Assembly (NCBI GenBank): GCA_025642065.1
Contig: JAODUP010001449.1
Coordinates: 1-64,000, forward strand
DNA length: 64,000 nucleotides
Origin: Paralvinella palmiformis
Taxonomy: Eukaryota > Annelida > Polychaeta > Terebellida > Alvinellidae
Direction of reading: 5' to 3'
The position numbers and the translations under genes were made by a program. Below, in pieces: positions 45,639 to 60,109 of this stretch; position 1 is the first letter of the stretch; each line of letters starts with the position of its first letter. The notes under the pieces were generated by a model. The model ran no database searches, was not told the DNA's origin, and worked only from the letters and a program-made list of their open reading frames with translations.

Positions 45639-48600
45639 ATTTAACTTATTGTGGTGTTGTATTTCGAAATACATGATGTTGTGAAATAAAAGTTTATAAT
45701 TGGGAACCAACTGAAACCCATACCCTTTCAACTTTCAGAATTGAAGCCCTTGTCTTATCCCTTTATATACAAAAAGACATAAGCCCAATCCCAGGCTCTT
45801 TGGAAAGGGCTTAAGCATATAAGTAGTATTTATGCATCACTACACATTCAGTGTTCACATTCAAATGAGATGTATTATTTTCATTGTTTACTTCATTTCT
45901 GTATATTTCTCCCACTCAACTCATATGTTGATAAATTAGCTTTGGTTTTAATCACATCTATCCTTGTCACATGTCATATGTCAGTTTTGTATTAGTTTAA
46001 TCATTTAGCATTAATATAAAGTGTTACTCTATCTTCGATTAGGTTTTCACTGCTGCTTTTCCTAACTTATGGTCTGGCTTGTGGGTTACCAAGGTAACAT
46101 ACTGGAATCCTGAAGGCATCTTCAGATGTCTGCCTATCTTCTCCCTGGCTTTCTCCTGTCAAACGTGAGTAGAAAGAAGCTCCAGTAATCACAATTACTA
46201 GATCATTTGTATGAAAGATAAACTTTGTGCTCCACACAGACTTCATTATTTCTGTACTGTTGCCCAGAGACCAATTAACACATCATCTGGTTACATATTT
46301 TTTATATATGACAAGTGGAAGTCATGCTTGATCCATTTTCTATTCATTCACAATTGTGATGAAATCCAGTCCTTTTTAATTTGGACTTATTTTCTGTATC
46401 AACCTGTTTTCCTTTGTAATTACCTCTCCGGTGTGATTGTTTTGAAACTGTCTTTTAAGACATGAAGACAAAGGAGTATTTAAAACTGGAATAGGCACAG
46501 TTAGTCTCAATAAGACACATGCTTAGTTATTTTTATTCTGATGCCATTGCGTAGAGGTGGCATACATCTCTTTTAATTTGTGGACATTCCAATTGCACAG
46601 TTGTAAGACCACTACACTGAAAATATCCAGGTTGTGGATTCAAATCCAGCTCACATCTGTATTTGTGGATTTGTTTTCCTAGGGAGACCCTCCTGGGCCA
46701 TCTGTCCCATGTGTGATTAACAATGAGGCTAAATAACTTAACTTTTGTAATTTGACATTTTGTCTTGTAACCAACCTGTTCAAATTGTCTACTTGGGTAG
46801 TTAAAAAGTTAAAAGTCATTTATGGTCACTTTTGTGTGTTCAGTAGACTATATAGGCTGAACAACTCCTCCGGTGATTTTAAGACACAGTACAGAATGAA
46901 ACACCCCTCAGGCACAGCTAGGCTGTAATTTGAACACCAGGTGAATGAGATCCCTTGGCTACCATCACTTTGAAATATAATCTGTGATGCTGGGATTTAT
47001 TCAGTAAATTATCACCGGTTTGTTTTTCATATGTGACAATGTAGATTTTATAAAGCATCATTGTCAATATTGACATGGGTACTGACTGATCAGTGTACAT
47101 TGAAATCCTGAGAAACAAACTGATATGTGTCTAATAAGTCTCGTCCTTCTTGCAGCCAGCTCTTTGTTATGTATGATGCCCTACCTGAGCCATCTCTGCA
47201 GAGAATGCACTACATTACTAAAAGTGCTATTGGAATGTGTGTTGCTGTATATTTATGTGTGAGTACCATTTTGTTTCTAATTCTTGTCCAGTCTGAATCC
47301 ATTAATCCTGACATCATTTATCTAACAAATCTACTATCCGACACTTTATTGCCTGTGACAGATTTAACTCCATTCTAAATGACTCTTTAATCCGACAAAG
47401 TCATGCTCTGCATTCCGACTCTGACACTTCATTTCGCCAACGGAATGTGACATTTCAATGTTAAATGACCTCATTAATACGACAACATGAAATTGTTGCC
47501 AAATATTTCCACTAGTTCAGTTAGCAAGACACACAAACATGTTGTCAGTAATAGTTAATTAACCCGCCCACCCACGATAATTGCTAAATCATAAACAATT
47601 ACTTGACCATACACACCGACACACGATACTTCTATTGGTTGTGGCTATCCCATAGCCAATCATAATCCTTCACTGCTAATTACAAACACAAATGTGTGAT
47701 CTTTCCAAAGAGCAGATCATAAGTTAATCTGATGGACTAAGTGACACAAGTATTTCTTTATAATGTCTTTAATTAACAAACATCAAAATGATCAATAGCT
47801 TCAATGCCATTCCATATCATTGCTCACTATTATTGAATATTGGTTTAAATACGGAGGTAAAAGTTACTTGCAATCAGGTTCACTGCTGTGGCTGTCGAGT
47901 CTGACGATGATACGATGGCAACTCTGTAGCAGAAAATCACCACCAAGATGGCTGCCAGCAACATCAAGGATACGCTAATATTCCTGGAAGGACATCCTCA
48001 ATTACCCAGCAAACATTTAAACCCCCTACTCGATGCATTAACAGACATTAAACATCTGTTAACTAGTTCCGCTAAACAAATGTTGGATTTTTTTCTGGTC
48101 ATTTATTGTGTCTTAATTGTTGAAAAGAAATAAATACACCATGAGATTATTGGTGTCATTGTTATTACAATGGATGTTACATATTATTTTTGTTACATAC
48201 AATGACATACCTTTATGATCTAAAAATGTTTGACACAGACTACCGGTATATAACGGACTCAATATTCCGACATTCTTGTTTATCCAACATATCATGTGAC
48301 AATGATTTCTGACTGTACATCGGTATTTTGCTTATTTTAGTAAATTTTAACAGATATTTTCTCAAGACCTTGCTATTTTGTTGTTTACCAGTTCATCTGG
48401 TCAGCCAGAGTTATTAACTGATGCACACATGTCTATTTCATCTTTCAGGTTGGATATTTTGGTTATGTGGCTTTCTGCGATGATGAAATCCAAGGTGACA
48501 TCCTCATGAACTTCAGGCCTACGATATTCAGTGAGGCCGTCAAGTTTGGATTTGTTCTGTCGATTGCAGTTAGCTTTCCTCTGGTCGTATTCCCATGTAG

Positions 48601-51600
48601 GGCAAGCATCTATACCATGTTCTTTGCTAAGGTAACATCAACTTAAAAGGCACGATCCTAGACAATGTTGTACCTAAGTTTTATTTAATACGTATCTAGA
48701 TGGGTCGGTAATTCATGAACTGTTTCGAATAGTAATCATTAGTTTGATTAACTGTTATGCGGTTGTTTGGTTGTGTCATTTAGGTGTGTGCTAGTGCAGT
48801 GTTGCTTCTAGGAAGTGTTTTTGCAGGATTCCCATGATATTTTAATGTATGACACAAAATAAAAATATCCCTTCACCCCACATGGCACAGAATAAAACCC
48901 CATGGTGCAATTTTGTATGTAATGTGCACCTTAACAGTCTCCCCATCACTGTTATATTTTGTGTGAACGGTTCCTAGGCAGTGCTAAGTCCGGTGTAGAG
49001 GGATCAGTGTTGCTTCTAGGGAGCATTTTTGCCGGATTCCCTGAATATTTTAACCCATAGCATAAAATAAAAAATCTCTGGGCACCACATGGTGCAGAAT
49101 AAAATCTCATGAAGCAACATTGTAAGTGTTGTGTGCATTAACGATCTCCCCATTACATTAGCTTTAATAATGCCATACCACTGGTATGGCATTATCAGCA
49201 GAAAATGAGTCGTGATAAACACCAAATATTTATCATCCAATAGTTTCCTGATCTGAAATAATGTCAAAATCTACTGCTGTAGCCATTTCAAATGTCATAT
49301 TTATAAATGTTTACTCAATATAATAACAATGCTTGAAGGATGGGAGAGATTATGGTGGGCTGGTTATCTTGGCTGGTGACTGAAATACTCTCTCCTGATT
49401 GGCCAGTTATCTTTGTTTACCATAAATAAAAGCACATGGTCTTGTTTATATGGTGGATTTCTCTGTCCCTCTCCTGTATATTTGTTTGATCACTGTTTTT
49501 TTTGCATTTTATGTTAATATGATATAAATATGGATTTCATATATCATATTAACTATATCCATACTTTACTGAAGGAAATATATGCAGATTTAATAACTGT
49601 ATTTCTACCTTGATCCTCTGTCCATCCACTGCTGAGTTTGAGAGGCAGTTCTCCTCTATGAATAGCATTAAAACTATGTTGAGGAAATCCCTTGCTTATT
49701 GCATGTGATGGCCTGCTACACAAAGAATTTCTTCCAAGCCTATTGGTAAGTGGCTGGTATCTGGTAATGGTGGTTTTCACCTGAACGGGCACAAGAAAAA
49801 AAATCCTCAATGTGTTGATGAAAATTGAAACATCAAAATGTTCTGTGAGTGACTTTGACTATGAGTTAGCTGTAAATATATGGAATGAGAAGAAAGCCTG
49901 TAGAATATATAAAAACGAGTCTTATTGATAAAATTTTGAAGCATTTCTGTAGTCTTGTTTTTTCATGTTACAGATATAAGTGATATGCATAAATTTAATT
50001 ATACTTACACTGTAAAACTATGTGTATAAATACTTAAAATAAGATGCAAATGTCATCATTTTCAGTTCAAATATTCCTGGGGGTATGCGTTTGTATCCCT
50101 AAATGGTTTTCATGCCATTAAGTGCCCATGTTACATTAAAATCCCCCACATTTTTAAAACCTAAGGGGGACCTCCCGCACATAGGCTAGATCCTAGAAGC
50201 AACACTGTAGTGTGTTTGATTTCAATGTTTCTTTCAAGAAGTTGCCGTTTCGGCGTCACATTTTATGATTTAAATTGTTAGTGGAATGTTATAGTTTTGG
50301 TGATTAATAATATTTTAATTTGACCATTTGCTTAATATCATTTGACAGGTGTCTTTGTACATACTCAGAAAAGTTGTTACAAGCAATTCTCAGCCTCGTG
50401 AATTTCCATACAATAAAATCTAGCTTTCACCCCAAATATGTGGATTTTTTTTTCAGTGCAGTCTTAAAATCATACAAACAAATTTCTAATATCAACCAGT
50501 AACAGGTCCAGCATCACCATTATATTAAATCTCTATCCAGTTTAACAAATACTGAACTTAAGCTACAATTATAAACCTTATATATAATTTATAAATATGT
50601 AGCAGCTTATTAATTCTCTGATAAAGTCATATTAATTGTGAAAGTGGCAAAAGACCAGCTTCATTTATTCTCTTAAATTCAATTATTTATTTGAATTCTA
50701 ACAACAGGGATAAATCACAATTATGTGTTAATAAATGATATATGGTGTTATTATTAAATACAGAAATAAACAGAAAAGAGGAGATTTTGAAACCTTCAAT
50801 TTCACTCAAGACAAGTATTGCATTGTATTAGATAACAAAGCTAAGTATGTTTTAATTAATGCATCACTTTATTCAGAGATGATGTGAAAATCAACACAAA
50901 AGACTAGAGGTAGAGGATAATAAATATTTGCTTATCATTTCAGTAGTTTATCAACTCTCACTATCTTTGATACTCTTAATACTGTGTAGTTACTGTTTAA
51001 ATACTGTTATCAGGTTGTGGGTTTGAATCCGACTGTGGGGAATCAGCCCTTGGTCATATGTCCCAGGTGTGATTATTGCCGAGGTTATATAGCTAAACAC
51101 AACTCAGTGCCATTACAGATGGTTTTATTTTATCAAAATGGCTCCAGTGTGGTACGTTTTAAATGGAAGTATTTGTCAATGTTTCATACACTTTTGCAAA
51201 TATCGTAGGTCCCAGCCATTAAGCCGATACTTTGTGTCAAAATTTTGACCCTTATTTTGGGGGGTTGGCTTAATGGCCGGTGCTATTTCAGTGTCAAGCA
51301 ATCCAATCAGCAGCCGTCTAGTCTAAATGCTAGTCTAGATCTAGATGCAAACGCCATGAAACGGATATCAATCGTCATTTTGATTTAAAGTCATAGACTG
51401 AAAATAGATCTAGAAGTGAAACAAGTTGATGATAATTATATATGGCTTTATAATGAAAATCGATATCTATTTGTAGAATTATCTGATTTTTGTAATTATG
51501 AATAAATGTTGTTTGACTCAATAGCGCATTTCATGACAAAGGCAGCATCAGTAACATGACTACTCGTGCCCAAGAACATCCCGTACCCAAGAGCATCATA

Positions 51601-54303
51601 TCTCATTCACTTAGCGGCATAGACATTAGGGTGCCCCCATATACATATTTTGTATGGGCATAATTATACTAACAATGAGATAATTACTGATTAATTTCTT
51701 TATTTACAATAGAGAGTTAGTTACTAACTGACCGCATATACCAGAAATTTACATTGTCTTGGTTAGTGACCAAAACATATCATCAAAGGCTCAGTAGTAG
51801 ACCTATCTGACAATAAATTAAGTTTAATTATTTCTAAGTCATTGACTTCATATATGGTTCATTGAATGTTTAATCACGCCATTAATTTAAGTTTGAGGTT
51901 CAACATATGTGTAAACGAACGTTATAATTTGCCTTGTTCTATTGACAGTATACTAAACACATTGGTATGAAGAACGAATTATGAAAACAAAATAATTTTT
52001 TGCATTCAAAATGTCACCTGGAAATACTGCAGGAAAAGGTTCAGATTTTTAGGTTGGCTTAATGGATGGTACTACCATAAATCATGATATTTTAGGCCTA
52101 AAAACCGTCCTCGGTTTAATGGCCAGGTCCTACGGTATGTATCTGACCATTATGACTCCAAGTTGATAATTACAAACTTGGAAGTGATGAGTAAGTTAAT
52201 GAAGTGATATGAATGACTAAAACATGATTAATGACTAACCATGTCCATTCTGCCTAATATTTTTTTGTCCTTTTCTTGCCTACTCCATGCTTGCCTGTGA
52301 TGACAACTTGATTATTCCATTACTAATGTTATATACAATTTGCCCAAGATGACTAATATATTTACCTTGTTAAATGTCTGCCAATGACTTTACATATTTA
52401 GTATGCAACAATAGCAGATTAAAACCTACTTTTAATGATCTGGTATTTTTCTTAATTAGTCTTTTTGGAACATAACCTTTGAATTAATTTTTCTGATAAA
52501 AACCGTCTTTTAATTGTTCCTTCTAAACCCCAACCAACTTACTTGAAAATAACATTAATGTTTTATTGGACTTTAGTTAGATAACTAGAAAATAAAACCA
52601 TATAACACCATCTTGTGACTTACATATTATGATAAATTAACTACATTTGTTTTATAGTAATATTCCCATATGTTCAGGTTTTTTTTCTTATTAATTATTC
52701 TTGCCAACATGAAAAATACCAGCACTGCTTACTGCTTCACACCCTACTAGGATGTTCCATTTTCCATCATCTGTTTCTGCATACACTTAGATTATATTAA
52801 AGGTTTATGTTAACCTTGCCGAATCAATTATGTGGACCATATCAGTACCTTTTGTTTTGATGACTAAATGTTCTTTTGTGTTTTAAACTATTAGACGTCA
52901 TTGATGATCTGAGATATTTTAATTTTCAACTTGATTCAGGATACCACTGTGTTGTATGTTGAAGTGTAATTTATCCTTAACATGACTGATTTGATTTTAT
53001 CTGAAACTTGATTTGTTTATTTAGTTTGCCTTATTTGTTATTTAGAAACTGCTGTAGAACTGGGAATATATCCTAAATAATGCACATTTTATAGCCTTGA
53101 GGTGTTTACGATCTTTCTTTAAGCACATGTTTTTCCTACTTCATATTTTATTTCTCATAGCTGGCATTCAGAGTTCCAAGTTCAAATCCAGCTCATAATT
53201 TTGTTTGTGAGATATTTCTCTAGGGGGGGCCCCCCCCGGCCAGATGTCCCGAGTGTGACCAACAATGACAGGTCAACTCAGCTCATATTTGCTAAAATAA
53301 CTTTTCATTCGCACTATTCCAGTTCCAGAATGGATTTCTTACACCCCATGGATCCCTCGTGCCAACAACAGAATATTCAGACTCTCAAAGTTAAATTATA
53401 GGTCCACCAAATGCCTTAGTCCATCATGCTACCAATTAGTCTATGGTGTGAAACTTAAGGTATTTAAATGTAACGTTGAGGTTAATATGAAATTCAGCTC
53501 CCTTCTCAACTGACCAAAAGACATTTTATAATGTTTCAAGAAGAAAGATATCAATGTGATGTCGATGATTTGATCAGTGGTTAAATGGCATGACCCTCTT
53601 GTTGTATTACAATGGGACATTGAATATACTCAGAAGACAAATGCTCAAATAGTGATCACTGTCATGATGTTTTGATTCCACGTTTTTGTACACTTTCCTA
53701 TTTTGGTTTTGTATGGCAAAGCCTGAGCCCAATGTGTGGATTCAGGGAAGAGTCACTCTCCCCCATCCATAGGTTGGACCTGGAAAATTGTTGAAATATA
53801 CTGCCCTTTGGTGGCTTCTGATAGTAAGTTTGGTGAAAAATATTCTGTTAAGTCATGGTTTCAGCACTGTTTGTCCAGCCACCCATTCTACTGAATAGTG
53901 GAATTGTGACTTTTCACCCAACCACCCATTCTACTGAATAGTGAAATCATAACTTGATTCCGGCACCCATGTAGATAGTTAGATGGCTTCAAGCTTGCTT
54001 TTCCTAGAGTATGGAGAGGTGAGTTGCCTGCAATTATTCCGAACATACAAAGACACATTACTCAGCTAGAGAAGAATGAATGGCTGGCAGTGTGAATCAT
54101 AGTTTGTGGCATCCAATCATTGTTTGCTTGGATATGAGCCATATTCTCTTCTGGGTGTTCAATGGATGAAGGCTTGCAGACTTCAGCAGTGAAATATCAT
54201 ATAGAATATATTAGAGAATAAATACTTTACATATTTAATATTATTATGGACTAGATTAAAGACAACATCATTGAATAAACACAAAGTAGTAGGAAATGTA
54301 GTG

Positions 54304-54345
<42 letters not shown>

Positions 54346-57300
54346 ACACTTTCAGCCTTGTTTTGTGAAGAAAAGTTGTATTATAAGTTTTTATCCCATA
54401 ATAAAAACAATGTGCAATTAATTTTAATTATTGCTTTCTTTGACGTATTCTAGATAGAAGAAACATTGGTATGTAAGAACTTGTGTTCAATATAAAATCA
54501 TAAAGTAACCCTGTCAATATCTCTCATCTTTGCTAACTCATTTATTCTAGTGATTTTTTGTGACTGCTTACTGTGATCATTGTGATTGCTTTATCTCATT
54601 CTGTGAACTCTACATCAGTATCTGAACTGATCTCTGGCTTTTTAGTGTTTGCTCATGAGAGTGCACTAGATAGTGTGTGTGTGTGTGTGTGTGTGTGTAT
54701 ACATTAGCTTTTATGTGTTATAAATTATGCACTAATGCTTCAGACATTACAGAACATAATTGGCTAAACCACAATGTTTTAGAGATATTTCAGTAACCAG
54801 TGACTGTTTAACTTTTTATTTTAAACTAACACTGAACAATAATAATAATAATAATGTATATTTAATAAAGCGCCCTTACTTGCAGGAGACATTCAAAGGC
54901 GCTGTACAAATAATATGTAATTTAACAATACCCCAAATAATGTCTGTAAAAACCCTGTAATGATTTAAAAGATATAATTATTTATCTGTGAAAGCGACCT
55001 TAAATAGGTGTGTTTTTAGAAGAGACTTAAAATTTCCAAGAGACCACAAATTTCTAATATTTGCCGGCAACTTATTCCACAAATTGGGGGCTGCAACACT
55101 AAACGTGCAATCACCATATGACTTGAGCCGAGACACTGGCACCTGCAAAGTATCTGACTGGATGACCTGAGTTTTCGGGATGACTTTCTAATGGAAACCA
55201 GTTCACACAGGTATTCTGGCGCCATATCATTAATAGATTTATAAGTTATTAACAGAATCTTAAAATGGATACGCTGTCTAACAGGTAGCCAATGTAGTTT
55301 TTGAAGAATGGGGGTAATATGATCATATTTTCTAGTATTTGTTACAATGCGAGCTGCACTATTCTGAATTCGCTGAAGGCGATTAATGTTATAATCAGAT
55401 ATGCCATATAACAGGGAGTTACAATAGTCTATACGAGATGTAACAAAGGCATGAACTACAGTTAAAAGTGATTCTTGTGTCAAGAATGCTTTTAAACAGT
55501 GGATGTTCTTAAGATGGTAGTAGGCAGCTCGGCATACTGATGTGACATGTTCATGCATGTTAATACATTTGTCAAAAATAACCCCTAGATTTTTTACTGA
55601 CCCATTAGGGGTACTCAAAGATGTACCCATCTGTAATGCTGGTGTCTTTAGGGATTTAACACAATGTGGTGATGCCAAATATAAAATATTTGTTTTATTA
55701 TCATTTAGTTTTAGAAGATTTTGAGTCATCCATAGCCGGATATCGGCAATACAATGTTCTAAATTCTTCAAGGAAGAGGAGAAATTTAACTCATTGTCAG
55801 GATCCAGTGATATATACAGCTGTGAACAGTGGCCATTTGGTTCTTATAGCATTTCTCAGACAAATATTGGGGATAATGTGGCTTGTGCATTACTTCACAG
55901 CCACAGACATTGATCACTGATCAAAGAGAGATCACACAATATGATGAACTTCTATGTTTGATGAAAATGTGGTTAACAATTTGAAATGGGAAATATCTGG
56001 TTATCTATAAGTCATTGACGGTGATAATACAGATTTTGAGCACTGTGTCTGATACCTCATTTTTTGTGTGAGATGCCATTTGTTATGTATTTGGTAATGT
56101 TCTCAGTTTACATTTTTACTTATAAACAGTGAAGTCTTTGAAGTGGTGTTACTCTTTATGAGAAACCGAAATGACCGTTTTTACATTTAACTCGTAAATT
56201 GTTGTAAAACAAGCCTAACAATGGAAAATTATAAATGGTTATGTTTATTCATGATTCTCCTGTTGATGTAAACCTGACTAAAGTATGGATGCTCGGATAC
56301 CATAATTGTTAGAGCATTGCACTCCAAACATTCAGGATGCTCCTGTAGTATGCTTGATAGAGCCCTGCCGTCCAGATCTCTAGGTTGCAGGTTCTAATCT
56401 GATTCATACCTGTGTTTATGGGATGTTTCATTTGTTCCATTAGCCATCTGTCCCAGGTATGGCTTAAAATATCAATCATCATCATCATCCCAGGTGTGGC
56501 TTAAAACATGAATCATCATCCCAGTTGTGGCTTGTGCGAAAGCTAAAATAGTCACTCACTAACTGTTTTGTTGTATTTTTTTTATCATTATCAATTAATT
56601 ATATTTGTTCACTTTGTTCTGTCTTGTTTAGCAGGGAAAACCTCAAAGGAACATCTCTGTTGCACAAAGCAATCACATCTAGTCAGTTGCACAGTGTGTG
56701 CACATCATTTTGTCCATTTGTTTCTGCTAGTTGTTATTGTTGTATGATATTTGTCCACTCTCTCCATACTTTTATGATATTATTTTAATCATATTATATG
56801 ATAATTAAATAAACATGGTTACCTTATCTCCTGTCATTAGTATAAAGAGCTCATTTGTAGCTAAATTCTGATATTCTGTCATGATTTCCTGCATACCTCT
56901 CTGTATCCCTCTTCCTGCACGAATTGAGTCGATCTACTCTCTAACTACCGCTAATTGTATGTATGAGTCACACTTGGAACCCACGGAAGTGCAAATATCA
57001 GGTTAAATGTCACAGAGATAGAGTGGATACTGGGATTGAATCCCGTTATCTAGAGTTTTGATTCTCTCCTTATACTATTATCATGGTCAGATACAGGCTG
57101 GTTATAGTTATATTTAGATGGTATTTAGTTAAATGTAGGCCTCATTGTTTGTTTGAAAGTCATATGTTATACTTGGTAATGTTACAGTTGTAAGTATATG
57201 AACTATGAATATGTGATTTGTTTGTTTGTTTGGGTTTACTTGTTATAATTGTGTGATCTGTTTGTTTGTTTGGGTTTACTTGTTATAATTGTGTAATCTG

Positions 57301-60067
57301 TTTGTTTGTTTGTTTGTTTGTAGGATCACACATCACATGATAATATCAGTGGATCATTAGTCATACCTCCGTATCATTTTAATGTCATCACACTCGGAAT
57401 TATACTTGGAACGATGACTATTGGAATTCTTGTACCTAACAGTGAGTATAAATAGATTGGTATGCACACACACACACACACACAGAGAAAGAGAGAGAGA
57501 GAGAGAGAGAGAACTAGAACTATAAATCTAAACTTTAAGACATGCCATTATACTCAGTTATTCATTGTGTTACTGTTATTGTTATATTATATCAATACCA
57601 TCATATTATATATATTGTCACATCCTTTGTTCCAGTTGAGTTTGTACTTGCTATGACTGGTGCAACAATGGGCTCAATGATCTGTCTCATTGTGCCAGCT
57701 GTTGTCTTTATACGTATTATGTCACTCTCTAAGACTAACAGCAATGCCACTGCTCAGGTAAGAGATGATTCTCAAAATAGGTTGCTTCCTTCGTTATGTT
57801 GTTATCAGTTGGAGATAATCCATAAGTATCACTATTTTAACCAGTTTACCACACTTACCCTTTTCCCTGTCCTCTCCTCCTTGAATGTGTACAGACACAT
57901 AAATGTTGAAAATGATGAGAAAATATTTCATAGTTACAGTTTTGCTAAAAAAAACTAATACCAGTGTCACCATCTGTCAAATGCTGTTAACGAATAGTCT
58001 TTACCTGTCCTATACTGTACTAGACCATTGAGCCAGCGATTAATTGGTACTTTGATTTCATTGTTTTTCAAATTTAAAAAGCAGATGTTCTTGTAATCTC
58101 CACCTGCCCCCCACCCCCCCAGCATATAGTCTCATAAATTGAGCTAATAAGAAAGAGAGCGCTGAAGTAAAAAAAAAATATTTGAACAAAATCGGTCCAG
58201 TAGGTTTTTTTTACTGACCATTTGTAGTACTTATTAAAAAAAATTAAACCACACATTTTTATGCTTAAATGGAAGTCTTCTTTGAAGCCTCATATATATT
58301 AATTCCCTGGGAGTTACACTTCTAGAAAATATCATGATGTGTTCTCTATACTGCAAGATATTATTAAATGCTATATTATATAAACTGGTTCATTACAAGC
58401 ATGACAATTCTAATGATCAAATCGGTACATTACCCAAAATTAATCTTTTAAAACCTTGCAAAATAGCACGAAGTGCCTTGTTTCATAAACCATAATTATA
58501 TAAGGATTATAAATATTGTCCAGATATTTTCTGTTAGCCATTAATATATAGAATATGGTTATTATTTCAAGTATATTATCTTAACACAAGGATGCTACAC
58601 TTAACATTATAAGTATAATAAAACATCCCATATTGATTAATTAATTAATTGTCTGAACATGTTGATGTTGATGACAGTTGTTGGGACACTTTGTTGAGTT
58701 GATTGTAGCAAAATAACTGTTATAATGGGCCCAATAGTCTGTGTCACTCAGTCATTATGTAGCTATTTTGGGATAGCTGATTTACTTCTTGACAACCAAA
58801 AGTTCACTATATTTAATTTCACACCCAGGAATTATTTAAAATATGAAATTAAAAAATCTTATTTTATTCACAATTAAAGATGAAAATTGTAAGTTAATAT
58901 ATTATAGTAGCTAAATATCCCATAAAATATATGCCTGAAAAGTAAATATAACAATTTATCATCCAGGAACCAATCATGACCTAGAAAATGGTGATAAATC
59001 AAGTGTTCAGACATTCTTTTGGTGCATGCTAACCAGATTAATCAGTGCAAATTACAATGCATGCATACATTCACAGCAAATGGCAAATTATAATGTAGAT
59101 CAAAATTACAATTTTGCACAAAGGCCATAAAATGGTTACAGTAATTTGCAGTGCATGAGACTAACTTCTAGCCTTTCTGGACCTGCAGGATTAGTATAAA
59201 AAACTACCACTAGGCCTGGTATCCTGGCTCTAGATGGAGAAAAATTCAAGGTTACAAAGCTCCAGAACATCCAGAAAATTTGTACAGGCATTTCTTGCAA
59301 TCAGGTGACAAGAAAAAATTAAAATTCCTTATTTAAATCAAATTATTTCTTAATACTGCAGACATAATCTGTACCATCTTGTCAGTCATCTCATTGTCAT
59401 TTTCAGATTCATGTTCATTCTCAAATCCATCATCATCATCTATTTCAAATTCAGAAATTACTTCCTCCTCTTCCTGATCGTTCTCCTCTCCACCATTTAT
59501 CTCTTCTTCCTCTTCCTGCTGTGAGATACATTTATGTGTTCCTCTACACTCTTACTTTTGTTGCCATTCCTATGTTTTTCATTATCTCTCTCCATAATCT
59601 CCACTGTTTTAAATTTCTGAAGTTTAGCCCACTTTAATTTTGGCTTATCATCCATGAATGCAGACCTCCTCTTGCATTTGCTATCCTTTATCCATTCTTG
59701 GATTGGAAAATCGGGGTGAAACTTAAGGACAGCGGAGTCTGCCAGTCGAATGGTCATCAAATCATTTTGTGTTGCATTTTGTGTATTCTGAACTTCCAAT
59801 CTGTCTTGACAAGATTAATTTGTCAATAGGCGCTTTCTTTTTGAGCAGAGCTTGCTGGCAGAGATCGAATTCGATTTATCACATTTGGAATACTGACAAA
59901 TTTATAAATACCTGAAGTTGCTTCACCTCCCATTTCATATATTTGTTACGGAATTCTCATGGGTCAGCCATTTTGTTCACAAATATTTCTAAATAGAAGG
60001 CTGATTCAAAGACAAAATAAACATTTTGTTTGAGTGGTATGTTGTGTGAAGTGTATCATATGACAGG

Positions 60068-60109
<42 letters not shown>

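Larger units (their letters stand above)
48632..57323 (+). other. SLC38A10: SLC38A10 intron 8 (8.7 kb)
   Basis: Contains hAT, a TA-flanked MITE, two SINEs plus a third fragment, an L2/CR1 retrotransposon and microsatellites. The flanking peptide ([12 protein letters not shown] then DHTSHDN) aligns with A10 without a gap, so no exon is missing. Confidence 0.85.
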